From Candidatus Eisenbergiella pullistercoris (lineage in GTDB: Bacteria; Bacillota; Clostridia; Lachnospirales; Lachnospiraceae), in contig DXDD01000145.1 in assembly GCA_019115665.1 (NCBI GenBank), positions 1-48,414 of the forward strand: 48,414 nt of DNA, in the 5' to 3' direction. Every line of letters begins with the position of its first letter. Positions within the stretch are counted from its first letter, which is position 1. The notes below the pieces were generated by a model that was not told where the DNA came from, did not search any database, and saw only the letters and a list, made by a program, of their open reading frames with translations. Below, piece after piece: positions 7,658-14,554 of the stretch. The translations under genes were made by a program, and so were the position numbers.

Positions 7658-8475
7658 TCCTTCATCCCGATCCCTTTTCTCATCAGGGAAAACGCCTGTC
7701 CCATGGAAAGACCGGCTTCCCGGGACGCCGTCTCATCGTTTTCTTTCTCCTTCTGCCCGCCGAACATTTCCGCCCGGTTCTTCAGAAGGAAGCGCAGGGC
7801 CATGGGGAGGGCCGCGCGGCCGTACAGGAAGCGGTAAAGCACGCCTCTGTCATAGAAAAACTTCTCGTTGTATCCGCGGAACCAGGTGGACGGCCTGCCG
7901 TTCTCCCTTCCGATGGTGACGGGGGCCCGAAACACCTTCAGCCCCTTCCGGATGCACTGCGCCAGAAACAGGCTGTCTTCTCCGTTGCTGTATCTCGCTC
8001 CGCCGCCGAAAAGAAGGGAAAAGGTCACGCCTGCCTCATGAAGCTTTTGCGTCCTTGCCGCAAAGCTGAAAGTGGGGTAGCGTCCGCAGTTGTACCAGCG
8101 CACCCGGCCATAGCCGTCGATGTGATAGGTCCTGCGCTCCTTAGGCACATCCACGTTGAACAGGATCATGTCCGCCTCCGGATTTTTCTCAAATTCCCCG
8201 ATCACCGCCTTCACGGCGCCCGGGCGGTAAATGATATCCTCGTCCGCGAACAGGCACAGATCTCCGTCCGCCCGCATCAGGCAGTTATTCCGGGACAGTC
8301 CCACGCCCCGCTCCGCGAAGCTGTAGCAGCGGATCCGGTTTCCCTCGAAGGTATATTCCCGGTATTCGTTCCTGTCGCACTGATTGACCACGATCGCGTC
8401 CGCCTGAAGGTTCATCCGCTCCGCCAGCGTCTCCACGTTCTCATTTACCGCAGAAACCAGAAACTGCAGTCTCAT
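7654..8475 (-). CDS. Glycosyltransferase, GT2-like (EPS cluster)
   Basis: The 273-residue protein starts MRLQFLVSAVNENVETLAERM and contains ERGVGLSRNNCLMRADGD followed by LFADED (residues 75-80), which fits the nucleotide/metal site of a GT-A fold. NGEDSLFLAQCIRKG resembles the acceptor-side acidic motif of family 2 enzymes. It lacks the classic N-terminal DDGS motif, so it belongs to a divergent subgroup common in clostridial capsule loci. Both ends overlap neighbours by 4 nt (ATGA), which points to coupled translation with the chain-length gene before it and the polymerase after it. Specificity unknown. Confidence 0.75.
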   Translation of the reverse strand: MRLQFLVSAVNENVETLAERMNLQADAIVVNQCDRNEYREYTFEGNRIRCYSFAERGVGLSRNNCLMRADGDLCLFADEDIIYRPGAVKAVIGEFEKNPEADMILFNVDVPKERRTYHIDGYGRVRWYNCGRYPTFSFAARTQKLHEAGVTFSLLFGGGARYSNGEDSLFLAQCIRKGLKVFRAPVTIGRENGRPSTWFRGYNEKFFYDRGVLYRFLYGRAALPMALRFLLKNRAEMFGGQKEKENDETASREAGLSMGQAFSLMRKGIGMKE

Positions 8476-9536
8476 GCGCGGCCTCCCTTTCTTCCGTAAT
8501 AGGCGCCAAGAAAGCTGTCCTTCGCGCCATAGATCACCGCTCCCAGCACGGGGATCTCCAGCTTCCCGAGCAGATCCAGAAGCCGTCCGGCCATCCTGCC
8601 GCTCCCCTTTCCCCAGGGAAGAAGCAGAAGGACGCCGTTCTGCCGCATCCGCTCCGCCGCCTTCCTGTCAAAGGGCCAGACTTCCCCTTCCGCCGGAATG
8701 GGCAGCAGTCCGTCCAGGTCTGCCTGAGCCTCTGCCGGCTCCGTCCGTCCGAAAGCCGACGCGGCACTGGCCGCGTCCAGGACGGATACGCGCTCCCTGC
8801 CCTTCAGGCAGACGGCCAGTCCGGTTTCCAGCTCCCGGATCAGGCCCAGATCCCGCTTTTCCGTCAGGATCCCGAGCACCGGAAGCCCGTACCGGTTCTC
8901 AAAATCCGCCTCCAGATAAATGGAATCGTCCAGGCAGTAGTAAACCAGCCAACCGAAAAAGCCGGCGGCAGCTCCCAGAAGCAGTCCCAGAAGCGCCGCG
9001 TTCGCCGTCTTTGTCCCCCGGGGAACCCGTTTTGCTTCCTCCAGGAGCCAGCAGTCCATGCCGTCCAGCCCCTCGATGGAATGGCCGAAGCGGTCCAGGC
9101 CGTACACATAGGCCTCCGCGATGGTTTCCGAAAGCGCGGGATCCCGCGTGGTAATGTACAGCGGCATGATCTTCACATCGTTCATCGCTCCGACCGAGAC
9201 GGAAGCCTTCACCTGCTCCTTCGTGATCCCTTCCGGAAGCGCTTCAAGGACGAAGTCCAGCACCTCGTCCGTCTTCATGATCTCGCCCCAGGTATAGGCG
9301 TTGTAATAGTCTTCGATCTGACCATATTTTTCACTGTCGAAATAGATGCGGTACTGAGAAAAAACCTGGTATTCCGGCGGTCCTGCAAGGACCACCGCAG
9401 CCAGCAGATACAGACCGGCCGAGGCGGCCGCGCCGAGAAGCCCTGCGGCGGCGATCAGCCGCAGCCTTCTGAAAAGACAGAGAACAAGGCGCTTTCCGTC
9501 CATGCCCTCCTGCCAGAATCGTTCGTCCTTCCTCAT
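8472..9536 (-). CDS. Wzz/YveK-like chain-length protein with vestigial BY-kinase-like tail
   Basis: Predicted polysaccharide co-polymerase, 354 residues. A first membrane span lies near residues 26-52. An extracytoplasmic Wzz-type domain follows (QYRIYFDSEKYGQIEDYYNA onward), then a second span near 179-202. In most Firmicutes the partner tyrosine kinase is a separate or fused P-loop protein. Here about 150 cytoplasmic residues follow the second span. They start with the linker RYGLPVLGILTEK and end with segments resembling the kinase fold (VLLLLPWGKGSGR, IPVLGAVIYGAKD, YYG). I see no Walker A (GxxxxGKS/T) and no tyrosine-rich tail, so kinase activity is unlikely. The start and stop both overlap neighbours by 4 nt. 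Confidence 0.75.
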   Translation of the reverse strand: MRKDERFWQEGMDGKRLVLCLFRRLRLIAAAGLLGAAASAGLYLLAAVVLAGPPEYQVFSQYRIYFDSEKYGQIEDYYNAYTWGEIMKTDEVLDFVLEALPEGITKEQVKASVSVGAMNDVKIMPLYITTRDPALSETIAEAYVYGLDRFGHSIEGLDGMDCWLLEEAKRVPRGTKTANAALLGLLLGAAAGFFGWLVYYCLDDSIYLEADFENRYGLPVLGILTEKRDLGLIRELETGLAVCLKGRERVSVLDAASAASAFGRTEPAEAQADLDGLLPIPAEGEVWPFDRKAAERMRQNGVLLLLPWGKGSGRMAGRLLDLLGKLEIPVLGAVIYGAKDSFLGAYYGRKGGRA

Positions 9537-10924
9537 TTATTGTCCTCCTGCGCCTCCTGCTTCATCGCCGTGATCTGCTTCTCATCCACGCCCTCCGTGC
9601 TTTCCGGGCGGAACAGGATCTTCAGCGTCAGGAGCATCAGCTTGATATCCAGCCATACGGAATAGTTCTCAATGTAGGTCAGATCCAGCTTCAGCTTGTC
9701 ATAGGGCGTGGTATTGTACTTTCCATACACCTGGGCATAGCCCGCAAGTCCCGCCTTCACCTTGGTTCGGAAGGCAAACTCCGGCATTTCCTCCAGATAC
9801 TGGGAGATGATCTCCGGCCGTTCCGGTCTGGGGCCGATAAAGCTCATCTCTCCCTTCAGGATATTGAACAGCTGAGGCAGCTCGTCGATGCGCACCGCCC
9901 GGATAAAGCGTCCGATGGGCGTGATCCGGGAATCGTGCTTCGCGGCCAGCCTCGCCACGCCGTCCTTTTCCGCGTCCACCCGCATGCTGCGGAATTTGAG
10001 GATGGCAAATTCCCTGCCGCCCCTGGTGCATCGGATCTGCTTATACAGCACCGGGCCGCCGTCGTAAAGCCGGATGGCGATGGCGGTTACAAGCATGAAC
10101 GGGGAAGCGATGACCAGAAGGATCAGGGAGCAGACGATATCGATGCAGCGCTTGACGATCCGCTGCTCCACCGTCAGCGCGTTTTCCCGGGTGAGCAGGA
10201 TGGGCGTATCGAACAGGTGAAGCTGTTCCGAGCCCTTGATGATCACATCCGGGATCTTCGGCATCAGATAGATGCGGATGGAGCGGCTGTAGCAGTATTT
10301 CAGCAGCTTGTTGCGCACCGCCGTGGGGATGTCCCACAGCACCACGCCGCCGTAGCCCTTTTCCATTTCGTTAAAAAGCGCCTCTGCCCCTTCCTCCAGG
10401 CCCATGCACTTTACGATATCGTACTTGTCCTTCCTGCTGGCAAATTTATGCAGGATATCGTCGATGGAACGCTCCCCGTGGATCAGCAGCAGCCTTCTGG
10501 GCGGAAAGATCCTGCGGTAAACCCGGTTGGCCAGAAAGATCCAGACAGCGGACCAGACCAGCTGCAGCCCCATCATTTCCAGAAACGGCGCGGCCGGGAT
10601 CAGCCAGCCGTGGATCAGGGCCAGCTGAAAGTAGGACATGACATTGACACAGATCAGAGAAAAAATCTGCGACAGGAACGTTTCCATCGGTTTCAGATAG
10701 CCGATCCTGAGCCCGCCGTACAGATTGGAAAACAAAAACAGGAGCACCGCATAGATCAGCAGGATCAGAATATGTCCGTTGAAATACAGCTTGATATCAT
10801 AGATCAGGATATAAGGATAATAGAATCCAAACCATTTCCAGGCGTAAAAGCCTACCATGGCAATCATCCCAACAGCGGATATCAGCAGGATCAGCAGTCT
10901 TTTTGCGGTTTCCCTGTCGTTCAT
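9533..10924 (-). CDS. Polyprenyl glycosylphosphotransferase (WcaJ-like initiating transferase)
   Basis: Starts repeat-unit synthesis by moving a sugar-1-phosphate from a UDP-sugar to undecaprenyl phosphate. The 463-residue protein has four to five N-terminal membrane spans, a central CoA-binding-like region (about 140-260) and a C-terminal catalytic domain. The last begins KRCIDIVCSLILLVIASPFM, then carries QIRCTRGGREFAILKFRSM, IRAVRIDELPQLFNILKGEM and FIGPRPERPE, all standard for the bacterial sugar transferase family. A GAGGAG ribosome site precedes the ATG. The 121 bp upstream hold a GC-rich palindrome (GGCCGGGCCGGCC) but no convincing promoter. Which sugar is transferred (glucose, galactose or an amino sugar) cannot be decided. 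Confidence 0.92.
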   Translation of the reverse strand: MNDRETAKRLLILLISAVGMIAMVGFYAWKWFGFYYPYILIYDIKLYFNGHILILLIYAVLLFLFSNLYGGLRIGYLKPMETFLSQIFSLICVNVMSYFQLALIHGWLIPAAPFLEMMGLQLVWSAVWIFLANRVYRRIFPPRRLLLIHGERSIDDILHKFASRKDKYDIVKCMGLEEGAEALFNEMEKGYGGVVLWDIPTAVRNKLLKYCYSRSIRIYLMPKIPDVIIKGSEQLHLFDTPILLTRENALTVEQRIVKRCIDIVCSLILLVIASPFMLVTAIAIRLYDGGPVLYKQIRCTRGGREFAILKFRSMRVDAEKDGVARLAAKHDSRITPIGRFIRAVRIDELPQLFNILKGEMSFIGPRPERPEIISQYLEEMPEFAFRTKVKAGLAGYAQVYGKYNTTPYDKLKLDLTYIENYSVWLDIKLMLLTLKILFRPESTEGVDEKQITAMKQEAQEDNK

Positions 10925-11045
10925 AGCTCCTCACATTCCGCCGCGTCCGCGGCATCGTTTTTTCTTCCTTCTGTAGTTTACCACACCGGCCGGTATCGGA
11001 CAAGAGCCGCCATTCCGGGCCGGCCCGGCCTGGATCCGCCCGGGG

Positions 11046-11798
11046 TTAGATCCGTCTCGCCGTCGCCCGCAGGGCCCAGAAGAACAGATAGTACGCGCTT
11101 GCCGCCGCGGAGAGCCTCTCCTGATCCCGGTACAGCCTCCAGATGCGCCGCACCGCCTCCGCCTTATTGGAGGAAAGGGAATTCTTCGGCCGCCGGTAGA
11201 CGGCCAGATTCTCATTCAGTCCGTGGGCCGTATAGCCCGCCCGCAGAATCCTCCACCAGGTCGCCGTATCCTCGCTCTTCACATCCGGCATGAGGATCAG
11301 CCTCCGGTCGATCTTTTCCAGATCGAACATCACCGTCGTGGTAAAGATCACCGTACGGGAGAGGGCCTCCCGGTAGGAAAGTGTCCGCGGCACGCGGACA
11401 ATCTTTCCGTTTCCTACCGCGTTTTCATCTCCGAACTCATATGCGGTAAAAGCAAAAGCAGCCTGCCTTTCCTTCAGAAAGGCAAGCTCTTTCTCCAGCT
11501 TTGTTTTTTTCCACAGATCGTCGGAATCCAGAAAGGCCAGATACCTTCCTTCCGCCAGGCGGATCCCTTCGTTGCGCGTCCGCGCCGCGCCGACATTTTC
11601 CGACAGCCGCACCGGACGGATGCGGCTGTCCGCGCGGGCCGCAGCCTGAAGCATGCGGAAGCTTTCATCCGAAGAGCAGTCGTCCACGGCGATCAGCTCC
11701 CAGTCCTGATAGGTCTGTTCCTGTACGGATGCGACCGTCTGCGTAAGCCAGGCCGCCGCATTGAACACAGGCATCACGATACTGATCCGTTCATTCAT
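11046..11798 (-). CDS. Glycosyltransferase family 2, short capsule type
   Basis: A 250-residue GT-A enzyme with ISIVMPVFNAAAWL, AVDDCSSDES (nucleotide site) and YLAFLDSDDLWKK (metal site, about residues 87-99). The domain is followed by the usual short C-terminal helical region (MPDVKSEDTATWWRILRAG). Enzymes of this length in capsule loci are often annotated as beta-1,3- or galactosyl-type transferases, but the specificity is not readable here. It starts 8 bp after the stop of the GtrB-like gene and precedes the initiating transferase by 121 bp. Confidence 0.9.
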   Translation of the reverse strand: MNERISIVMPVFNAAAWLTQTVASVQEQTYQDWELIAVDDCSSDESFRMLQAAARADSRIRPVRLSENVGAARTRNEGIRLAEGRYLAFLDSDDLWKKTKLEKELAFLKERQAAFAFTAYEFGDENAVGNGKIVRVPRTLSYREALSRTVIFTTTVMFDLEKIDRRLILMPDVKSEDTATWWRILRAGYTAHGLNENLAVYRRPKNSLSSNKAEAVRRIWRLYRDQERLSAAASAYYLFFWALRATARRI

Positions 11799-11806
11799 AG
11801 TATTTC

Positions 11807-12736
11807 TCAGATTTCTTCCTTTATCAGATAAATGGGCCTCTTTTTCACTTCCATATAGGTCTTGGACAGGTACTGCCCCACAATGCCGAGACAGAACAGC
11901 TGCACGCCGCTCACCATGCAGATGATGCAGGTCATGGAGGGCCAGCCGCCCACCGGATCCCCGAACAGCAGCGTTTTGATGATGATGACGAAGATCATCA
12001 GAAACGCGATGATGCAGAACAAAACGCCCATGACGGAGGCGAGGGCCAGCGGAGCCGTGGAGAAGGCGGTGATCCCGTCAATGGCATACAGGAACAGCTT
12101 CCAGAAGGACCATTTCGTCTCCCCGTGCACACGTTCAATATTCTCATATTCCATCCATTTGGTTTTAAAGCCGACCCAGCCGAAGATTCCCTTGGTAAAG
12201 CGGTTGTATTCCGTCATCTTCAGAATGGAATCCACCACCTGTCTGCTCATGAGCCGGTAATCCCTGGCTCCGTCCACAATCTCCGTTTTGGAGATGTGGT
12301 TGATCAGCCTGTAAAACATGCGGGCAAAGAGCGACCGGATGGGCGGCTCTCCCTTTCTGGAGACTCTTCTGGTGGCAACGGAATCATAGCCCTCATGGAT
12401 GTAGGAAAACATCTCCGGAAGCAGGGCGGGCGGGTCCTGCAGATCCGCGTCCATCATCACCACATAGTCTCCCTTCGACTTTTCCAGCCCGGCGTAAATG
12501 GCCGCTTCCTTTCCGAAATTCCGGGAAAAGGAAACCAGACGCACGCCCGCGTCCTTTTCCCGCAGCTTCTTCACCTCGGCGACGGTTCCGTCCCTCGACC
12601 CGTCGTCGATGTACAGGATCTCCACCTCCAGCCCTTCCTTTTCAAAAAAAGGCCGGTTCTTCATCAGCTCCTCATAAAAGCAGGCGACATTTTCCTCCTC
12701 ATTGTAGCAGGGGACAATGACACTCAGCAGACTCAT
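11807..12736 (-). CDS. GtrB/DPM1-like polyprenol-phosphate glycosyltransferase
   Basis: Expected to make undecaprenyl-phosphate-linked glucose or mannose as a donor for extracytoplasmic GT-C enzymes or for branching. The start chosen here (M of MSLLSVIVPCYNEEENV) gives 309 residues with LYIDDGSRDGT, VVMMDADLQDPPAL and a C-terminal pair of membrane spans (about residues 230-253 and 262-288) ending in VKKRPIYLIKEEI, as in the family. The frame is open for 43 more codons upstream, but that stretch is the translated hairpin array (ENAAKGRGKEE occurs twice), so it is probably leader. AAAGAGGAACAG precedes the chosen ATG and lies inside the array's repeat unit. The membrane protein at 14555-16315 is a plausible user of its product. 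Confidence 0.9.
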   Translation of the reverse strand: MSLLSVIVPCYNEEENVACFYEELMKNRPFFEKEGLEVEILYIDDGSRDGTVAEVKKLREKDAGVRLVSFSRNFGKEAAIYAGLEKSKGDYVVMMDADLQDPPALLPEMFSYIHEGYDSVATRRVSRKGEPPIRSLFARMFYRLINHISKTEIVDGARDYRLMSRQVVDSILKMTEYNRFTKGIFGWVGFKTKWMEYENIERVHGETKWSFWKLFLYAIDGITAFSTAPLALASVMGVLFCIIAFLMIFVIIIKTLLFGDPVGGWPSMTCIICMVSGVQLFCLGIVGQYLSKTYMEVKKRPIYLIKEEI

Positions 12737-12740
12737 CTGT

Positions 12741-12861
12741 TCCTCTTTCCCGCGGCCTTTGGCCGCATTTTCATGCGAAGAATTGCCTGCGCAATTCTTC
12801 CAGGAAATCGGCAAAGCCGATTTCCGCTCCTCTTTCCCGCGGCCTTTGGCCGCATTTTCAT
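12741..12861. repeat. 34-bp direct repeat and four-hairpin array upstream of the GtrB-like gene
   Basis: Two perfect 34-bp copies (12741-12774 and 12828-12861) each contain GCGGCC-ttt-GGCCGC and, on the minus strand, the sequence AAAGAGGA that serves as a ribosome site in the copy next to the gene. Between them lie two different perfect palindromes: 10-bp arms at 12777-12786 and 12791-12800 (4-nt loop), and 10-bp arms at 12803-12812 and 12816-12825 (loop AAA). The whole array fills the space between the Spo0A-like gene and the GtrB-like start codon. Confidence 0.85.
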
Positions 12862-12905
12862 TCATGCAAAGAACGGCGCAGACCGTGTGCGCCCGTCTGA
12901 CCTCT

Positions 12906-13283
12906 TCAGGAAACGGACAGATCCAGCCGGACCCGGTCCGCTATCCTCGCGATATATTCGCTGTTGGTCGGCCGGGGCACGCCCGAAGCGCTGCTGTAGC
13001 CGAACAGCTCCTCGAATACCGCCGGATTCCCTCTCTCCCAGGAAACCTCGATCGCGTTGCGGATCGCGCGTTCCACCCGCTGGATATTGGTGTGCGCGCG
13101 TTTGGCGATCCCCGGATACAGCAGCTTGGTCACGCTTCCCACAAGCTCCATGTCCCGGGCCGTCAGCACGATGGCCTCGCGAAGGTAATAATACCCTCTC
13201 AGATGGGCGGGAACTCCCAGCTCCAGCATCAGAGCGGACACATAGCGTTCCATCTGCGTTTCCGTTGCTTCTATGGTGATCAT
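12906..13283 (-). CDS. Stand-alone Spo0A C-terminal DNA-binding domain protein
   Basis: The 125-residue protein is almost entirely the Spo0A effector domain: LMLELGVPAHLRGYYYLREAI, then ELVGSVTKLLYPGIAKR, then RVERAIRNAIEVSWERGN (recognition-helix region), LFGYSS, RPTNSEYIARIADRVRL. These match the C-terminal domain of Bacillus and Clostridium Spo0A block for block. The phosphoacceptor receiver domain is absent: only about 12 residues precede the domain. It should therefore bind 0A-box-like DNA without phosphorelay control, or be controlled by dimerisation with another protein. It sits inside the polysaccharide cluster between manC and the GtrB-like gene with its own upstream dyad. It is not the sporulation master regulator, which is normally about 260 residues. 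A GGAGGAAG ribosome site precedes the ATG. Confidence 0.9.
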   Translation of the reverse strand: MITIEATETQMERYVSALMLELGVPAHLRGYYYLREAIVLTARDMELVGSVTKLLYPGIAKRAHTNIQRVERAIRNAIEVSWERGNPAVFEELFGYSSASGVPRPTNSEYIARIADRVRLDLSVS

Positions 13284-13305
13284 CTTCTGCTTCCTCCTGC
13301 GTTTT

Positions 13306-13386
13306 GATTCCGGAAATTCTTTCCAGAATCTATCTTACCATGTCCGCAGGGAAAAGCAGAACCGGAATCCGTCGAGAAATTTCGAC
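13306..13386 (-). promoter_or_regulatory. Leader of the Spo0A-like gene: inverted repeat and 0A-box-like dyad
   Basis: An 11-bp inverted repeat with one mismatch (13306-13316 and 13320-13330) lies just upstream of the ribosome site. A weak -10 candidate (TAAGAT on the minus strand) lies near 13333-13338. About 35-50 bp farther upstream is the dyad GTCGAGAAATTTCGAC (13371-13386), whose arms GTCGA/TCGAC resemble the Spo0A box TGTCGAA and its complement. The spacing would suit an activator or autoregulatory site. This is inference from a short motif. Confidence 0.4.
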
Positions 13387-13439
13387 CGGAAACGCCAGGG
13401 ATACGCCTCTTTTCCGTACAGGCGTCCCCGCCGCCGGCG

Positions 13440-14501
13440 TCACAGATAGGCGTCTTCGCCCTTTTCCGCCAGCGTCTCCACGATCTCCTTCACCCGCTGC
13501 GCCTCAGACGCAGGGCAGACCAGAACCGACTTCCCGGCCTGTACGATGATCAGATCCCGCACTCCCACCGCCGCGATCAGCCTGTCTACAGAATACGCGG
13601 TACAGCCCCGGCTGTCAAGAAGCAGCGTCTTTCCCACGGCGATGTTGCCGTTCTCATCCCTTTCCTTCAGGGCGTCGAAGGCGTCCCAGCCCCCCACGTC
13701 GCTCCAGCCGAAATCTCCCGGGATCATCAGCACATGATCCGCTCTTTCCATAATACCATAATCCACGGAGATTTTGGGAATCTCAGGATAAATTTCCCAT
13801 AAAATCTCTTCCTCCCGTTCTGTCCCGAAGCCCTCCGCCAGCCTTTCCAGACAGGCGTAGATATCGGGAAGCAGCCTTTTAAACCAGGAAAGGATGGTAG
13901 AGGCGCGCCAGATGAACATGCCGCTGTTCCAGGCATAGCCCTCGGCCAGATACCGCTTCGCCGTTTCCTCATCCGGCTTTTCCACAAATTCTTCCACCCT
14001 GTGCCAGGGCTTTCCCTCCACTGCCGCATTTCTGATATATCCGTAGCCCGTGGACGGGAAGGTCGGACGGATTCCGATGGTGACAAGCGCGTCCGTTTCC
14101 TCCGCCGCCGAAACAGCCTGCCGCAGGGTCTGCCGGAATCCTTCTTCGTCGCGGATATAGGGATCGGAAGGGACCACGCACATGATGCCGTCCCCGTATT
14201 TTTTCAGGATGGTCATCGCCGCGTATCCGATGCAGGCCGCCGTATTTCTTGCCGCAGGCTCTCTGAGGATATGATCCTCCGCAACCCGTCCCGCAGTCTG
14301 GGAAAGCATCTCCTGCGCCTGGGCCGCGTTCGTGACGATGAAGGTTTCCCGCGCCACGCCGGCCAGCCGGTCCAGGGCCTCGTTCACCAGCGTCTCCTTC
14401 CCCGAAAGATTCAGAAACTGCTTGGGCTTTTTCCTGGTAGAAAGCGGCCACAGCCTGGTCCCGCCTCCTCCTGCCATTACCACACCATATACGTTCATCA
14501 T
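13440..14501 (-). CDS. manC: Mannose-1-phosphate guanylyltransferase
   Basis: Makes GDP-mannose from mannose-1-phosphate and GTP, the substrate of the GDP-mannose dehydratase encoded by the first gene of the cluster. The 353-residue protein contains the nucleotidyltransferase signature VVMAGGGGTRLWPLSTRKKP at its start, then EPAARNTAACIGYAA, VVPSDPYIRDEEGF and FVEKPDEETAKRYL. The length fits the single-domain enzyme: there is no C-terminal phosphomannose isomerase domain. Two adjacent ATG codons (14501 and 14498) follow a purine-rich ribosome site (GGAAAGGCGGGATC); the first is used here. A longer frame to 14522 has a less convincing start. Confidence 0.93.
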   Translation of the reverse strand: MMNVYGVVMAGGGGTRLWPLSTRKKPKQFLNLSGKETLVNEALDRLAGVARETFIVTNAAQAQEMLSQTAGRVAEDHILREPAARNTAACIGYAAMTILKKYGDGIMCVVPSDPYIRDEEGFRQTLRQAVSAAEETDALVTIGIRPTFPSTGYGYIRNAAVEGKPWHRVEEFVEKPDEETAKRYLAEGYAWNSGMFIWRASTILSWFKRLLPDIYACLERLAEGFGTEREEEILWEIYPEIPKISVDYGIMERADHVLMIPGDFGWSDVGGWDAFDALKERDENGNIAVGKTLLLDSRGCTAYSVDRLIAAVGVRDLIIVQAGKSVLVCPASEAQRVKEIVETLAEKGEDAYL

Positions 14502-14554
14502 GATCCCGCCTTTCCTTTCCAATTTGATTTGTTCCTGCCGTGTTTCTGTCCGGA

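Noticed and set aside
12737-12865. Longer N-terminus of the GtrB-like protein (43 residues)
   Set aside because: The extension is a translation of the hairpin array, with ENAAKGRGKEE repeated; the family start MSLLSVIVPCYNEEEN has its own ribosome site.
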